Assembly: GCA_003427395.1 (NCBI GenBank)
Contig: BFEA01000202.1
Location: forward strand, 74,514-138,513
DNA length: 64,000 nt
Origin: Chara braunii
Taxonomy: Eukaryota > Streptophyta > Charophyceae > Charales > Characeae
Direction of reading: 5' to 3'
How positions within the stretch are numbered: position 1 is the first letter of the stretch; the number at the start of each line of letters is the position of its first letter. A model generated the notes under the pieces. The model saw only the letters and a program-made list of their open reading frames with translations. It was not told the DNA's origin and ran no database searches. A program made the position numbers and the translations under genes. Below are positions 60,616 to 64,000 of this stretch, piece by piece.

Positions 60616-61903
60616 GTATACTACATATGTATGTGAATGTGTATATGTATGAGTATAGTTGTATACATTGCTATACAATATATTCAGACAAGTGCAAATT
60701 AATCGCCCTCTTGGAAACGTCTGACAAAATTGGGTGGCAAAAAAAAATAAAAAAAATCTCCCCCCACCACAAACAAGATTTTATGTCAAAATTACATTTG
60801 GCTTGAGTTGTCAGAATCTAGCTTTTGAATTCATGGCTTCTGGTAATAAAAGTGAGTATAAAAGTTAAGTCTTATATTGAAATCGGTAAAGAAGCTTTAG
60901 AGGAATCTAAGTCAAAAATTATATTTAACTTTGTATAATAATTGTTTTATTTTTATTTTTTTAATACTATGTTTTAGGACTGTTCGGAACCATGCCACGA
61001 TCATGCCAGATTGGGCATGTAGGGGTACCGTCCCTCATCGCGCCACATGGGGACCTGCGTTGATTTGATCTTCATTTTATGTTTTTTTTTCTTCCTTTAC
61101 TTTGCGTTTGTTTTTTCTTATTGGTTTAGTTGTTTATGTTTTATTCTTCTTCCCTTCTATATTATCATTTCTCGCTACAGTTTTTCTTCTCCATGTTTGA
61201 AATGACTCTTTGTATCTATTTTTGTCTCTTATCCTTTACCTCTTGTTATATGTCGCTATTTTTCAATATTGAATTATTTCTCTTTCTCTTTCCGTTCTCC
61301 TTTTAGTCCTTATTATTGTCCATTTTTTATTTCTCTTTAGTTTACACTTTTCAAATTTCTATATCCTTGTACTTGTTCTTTGTGGTCTTACTCTTACACT
61401 CTTATATCATGACCCTTTTTATTAATACGACGTTATGAACTTTATTTTCCTTCTCTCTCTCATTCTTCCTTTCTTTTTTTTTTTTTTTTTTTTCATCTCT
61501 CTTTTTATATTTTTTTTCTTTCCGTATCACCGTATTTTTTTGTCTCTCTCTATGTATTTTTCTTGCCTATCTTTATGATTTTTTTTTTGTGTTCGGTATA
61601 TCATTGAGTATGACAACATTTCCAACAAAATCTTATTGGCAATGTAACGTTTTTGTTGTTGACATTATAATGTTTCTTAAAGAAATTTTAATTTTTACTT
61701 ATTGTCAAAATTGAGAGCAAAAAAGAAAAAAACGTGAGAAAACAAAGGCGATGCAGATTTTAAGTGTTTGCTTGTTGTACTTTGTAATTTGTCAATGAAA
61801 TTTCTAATTGAATATTTATGTATGATATAATATCAGTTTGAATTGAGATTTATAATTTATTCATTAACTCATAAAACTTGTTATTGATTTTGAACTATCC
61901 TAG
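60616..61903. other. AT-rich flank with a pyrimidine-rich tract
   Basis: 60,616-61,060 is AT-rich, with a possible degenerate B-family head near 60,985-61,050 (ggaaccatgcc, catgccagattgggcatg). 61,070-61,600 is strongly T/C-rich on the plus strand, with long T runs near 61,476-61,493. No ORF. If the following exon is real, this could be its upstream intron. Confidence 0.5.
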
Positions 61904-62201
61904 GGACATGTTTTGCGGGAGACAAGTGCAGTAAAGTTAGGATACCGCTTAAAGTTTCCCTCATCTTCAATTGCAGTACAAGAGTGTGAAGATCCGCTTG
62001 ATACAGAGGGCATCACTCCTCCAGATTGTACTCCTTGGTCACATATTTATGGCATGTTTTTCGGAGATGGAAAAAATACAGAAGTAATACTAACTGTTGA
62101 TTACGTGAGCCTTGATAAGTCCAATTTGCTTCGAAACTATATTCATGGTTACTCAATATTTTTCCATATTTATGAGGCAGCGAGCAATCCAAAATTGGGA
62201 G
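61904..62201 (+). CDS. Isolated exon-like ORF, unknown protein
   Basis: The plus-strand frame is open from the acceptor-like tatcctag (61,896-61,903) to the donor-like G|GTAAGTT at 62,201/62,202. It encodes about 98 residues beginning HVLRETSAVKLGYRLKFPSS and including ECEDPLDTEGITPPDCTPW, SHIYGMFFGDGKNTEVILTV and ending IYEAASNPKLGG. Unlike neighbouring frames, its residue composition is balanced and not a low-complexity translation. I do not recognise the family. The surrounding AT-rich DNA would then be introns, plausible in a genome with long introns. No second exon is identifiable. The exon length (298 nt) is not a multiple of three, so it would change phase. Alternatives are a chance ORF or a retroelement fragment. 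Confidence 0.4.
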
Positions 62202-62687
62202 GTAAGTTATTGCCTTTTTCGTAAACTAAGATAAATATCATTAACATTATTATTTATAAATTTTTAAATATCGTTTTGACCCTATTTTTATATTTTTTTA
62301 TGAGTATCATTATTGAAATAAACCAATTGATATTCAAAATGATGATTTCAAAAGAAATTCTATTTGATGCATGTTATTTTGTCAACCTAGCTTATATTGC
62401 AGTTAAAAACCTATAAGATTTTACAAAAGAACATAGTTGTTGTAAGGATTTAGAATCAATATTTAAAAGTACAAATATGTTTAGCAATCCAATAAACATA
62501 CAATCATAAATGTTACTAAACTATAAGAATGTGATAATGAAGTATACAAAAAATAAAAGAGCAAAATAAGGAGGAAGAGAGTACGGTGGATTATTCAAAA
62601 TTGATGAGATACATATTTAATACTCACAAACAGGAGGATCAATTAAAAACAAACTAAAATGATGTTTTGAACTTTTATCATTTGCTA
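62202..62687. other. AT-rich DNA, nothing recognised
   Basis: AT-rich sequence following the donor-like GTAAGT; no ORF or repeat. It ends at the target duplication of the A-family MITE. Confidence 0.5.
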
Positions 62688-63385
62688 CAAGGTAACCGGC
62701 GTTTGGGACGGGCCGAACGCCTGAACCCGAACGCCCGAACGTATGGGACCCCTTAGGGATGCGTTCGGTCGTTCGGGTCGAACGCGGACCCAAAAAAAAA
62801 AAAAAAACAAAGTCATCAAAAACATATGAAAAAAAGATATGTTACGGAGAAAAATAAATTAAACAAGATTTTCCTGAGCATTACATCCGAATTCCTTACC
62901 AAATTAGAAATAAAAATAAAATACGGAAAACAAATACTAATAATAAAAATAAATAAAAATAAAAAGAGAATTAAATTTAGTGAGTGTGAGAGCATGTTTT
63001 CGACACCTCCATCTTTGGCGATTTTTCTTTTTTTTTTGGCATAGCTAAATGCCCCGAAAATGTATAGATGTGTATTTCACATAATACAAAACAAAAAGTA
63101 AAAAGTGAAAAGATACGTAAGCGAGCACGGTTTGACACCGCCATCCTTGGCGATTTTTAATTCTTATTTGGCTTAGCCAAATGACTTGAAAATTTACAGG
63201 CATGTAACTCACGTCATAGAGAACTAAAAAAATAAACTTCAGAAAAACATAATTATTTTTAGGCCTTGAAATAATTTTTGGCGGGGGCCGAACGCCGTCG
63301 GGTTCGGACCCCGTACGGGACCCCGAAAACCCGTACGTACGGAGGTCTTCCCGGGGACCTCCGTACGTACGAGCTGGTGACCCTG
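62688..63385 (+). mobile_element. A-family hAT-like MITE, copy 3, with readable target duplication
   Basis: Begins CAAGGTAACCGGCGTTTGGG and ends GAGCTGGTGACCCTG. The flanks are atttgcta (62,680-62,687) and gtttgcta (63,386-63,393), an 8-bp duplication with one mismatch. The 8-bp duplication with CA(G/A)GG tips fits the hAT superfamily. The interior shares the A run, the gttttcgacacc...ccatctttggcg repeats (about 62,996 and 63,129) and the GC-rich gtacg right end with copies 1 and 2. Noncoding. Confidence 0.85.
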
Positions 63386-63634
63386 GTTTGCTATATATTT
63401 TAGCGTACGACCATAAGGTCCTGTTTTGTTAAGAAAAAAAGGAAAAACGATTTAGAAAGAGCGAGAAAGAAAAATAAATTAAAATCAATTTTACCTAACC
63501 GAACGTAAAAAGGGGGTTTACAGCCAACCCCAACCATTCGGGGGTCTGAACGAACGTAATGGCGACAAATACGGAGAAGGTCGGTACTTATGTAAAATTA
63601 TTTCGGGGTTTATTATTTTTTTTTTTCCTAGGCT

Positions 63635-63733
63635 GTTTTCCCGGGCGCGATGGCACCCAACTACTGCCCGGGTACACGCCCGGGTGCCCTGTCGGGCATG
63701 ACCCCCGGGCAGGGTTTCGGGCAGCCACAGCGC

Positions 63734-63768
<35 letters not shown>

Positions 63769-64000
63769 GGAAAAAAAAAAAGTTATGTAGGATTGAAATG
63801 CAAACCACTTTTGGCTCAAAGTCACAGAATCGGAGATAAAAAAGAAAATAACAGAATCACACAAAGGCACCCCCCTTTAGACCCCTTTAGCCCCTTTAAA
63901 ACCAATTTATACCCCCCTCCCCCCCCCTTGACAGCCAACTCGCAAAAAACGAAATGAGCCCGGATTTGAAGTCCTCTGGGAGAGTGCAGAAAACCAAAAA
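63635..64000 (+). mobile_element. B-family dispersed element, copy 4, cut by the window end
   Basis: GC-rich head (cccgggcgcgatggcaccca to cccgggcagggtttcgggca), A run at about 63,736-63,766, then the body (aatcggagataaaaaagaaa, acccctttagcccctttaaa, tttatacccccctccc, ttgacagccaactcgc, gagcccggatttg, tcctctgggagagtgcag) as in copies 1-3. The tail lies outside the window. Confidence 0.65.

Overview
This is repeat-rich plant-lineage nuclear DNA with no complete cellular gene. The best guess at organism is a charophyte alga of the Chara type. That is inference: the broken Ty3/Gypsy pol at the left edge reads, in its integrase and post-integrase part, like the very abundant Gypsy proteins I associate with Chara braunii, and the PBS-like sites have the green-plant Gypsy form TGGCGCCGTTGCCGGGG. 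No database was searched. Several features are assembly problems, and two of these are directly visible: an untrimmed mate-pair junction adapter, and an inverted duplication in which even the N calls are mirrored.

Layout. 1-2.3 kb: decayed Ty3/Gypsy pol (RT end, RNase H, integrase, chromodomain-like tail) with frameshifts. 2.3-10.3 kb: noncoding, mostly AT-rich, no recognisable gene. 10.3-13.4 kb: a cluster of small DNA elements: two copies of a CCCGGGC/poly(A) family ('B'), two copies of a TIR family starting CTGCGTWGC with 7-8 bp target duplications ('M'), and one hAT-like MITE ('A'). 13.37-29.83 kb: apparently one M-type element whose ends carry an exact 8-bp target duplication (gttatata) and which is filled with nested Gypsy LTR, PBS and gag fragments, an inverted duplication centred at 24,731.5, and a tandem array of about 18 hairpin units. 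29.8-30.8 kb: AT-rich microsatellite DNA.

30.81-60.62 kb: three copies of a very long LTR-like sequence (7.0, 9.1 and 7.8 kb, TG...CA ends, minus-strand sense), separated by two copies of a roughly 3-kb noncoding internal segment, with a PBS beside the ends of copies 2 and 3. This is a tandem LTR-int-LTR-int-LTR arrangement of a non-autonomous LARD-like retroelement. Each LTR carries an array of about 60-bp units in which a conserved loop (CCCTAACTTAAGGG) is flanked by stems whose two sides change together between units. This is the most interesting structure in the window.

60.6-64 kb: AT-rich DNA, a pyrimidine-rich tract, one isolated exon-like ORF with splice-site-like borders (61,904-62,201), a third A-type MITE with target duplications, and a B-family copy running off the right end.

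There is no gene cooperation to describe in the usual sense: the content is layers of retroelements and small DNA transposons, mostly non-autonomous. The A MITE in LTR copy 2 sits in an (AT)n run that is uninterrupted in copies 1 and 3, which orders part of the insertion history.
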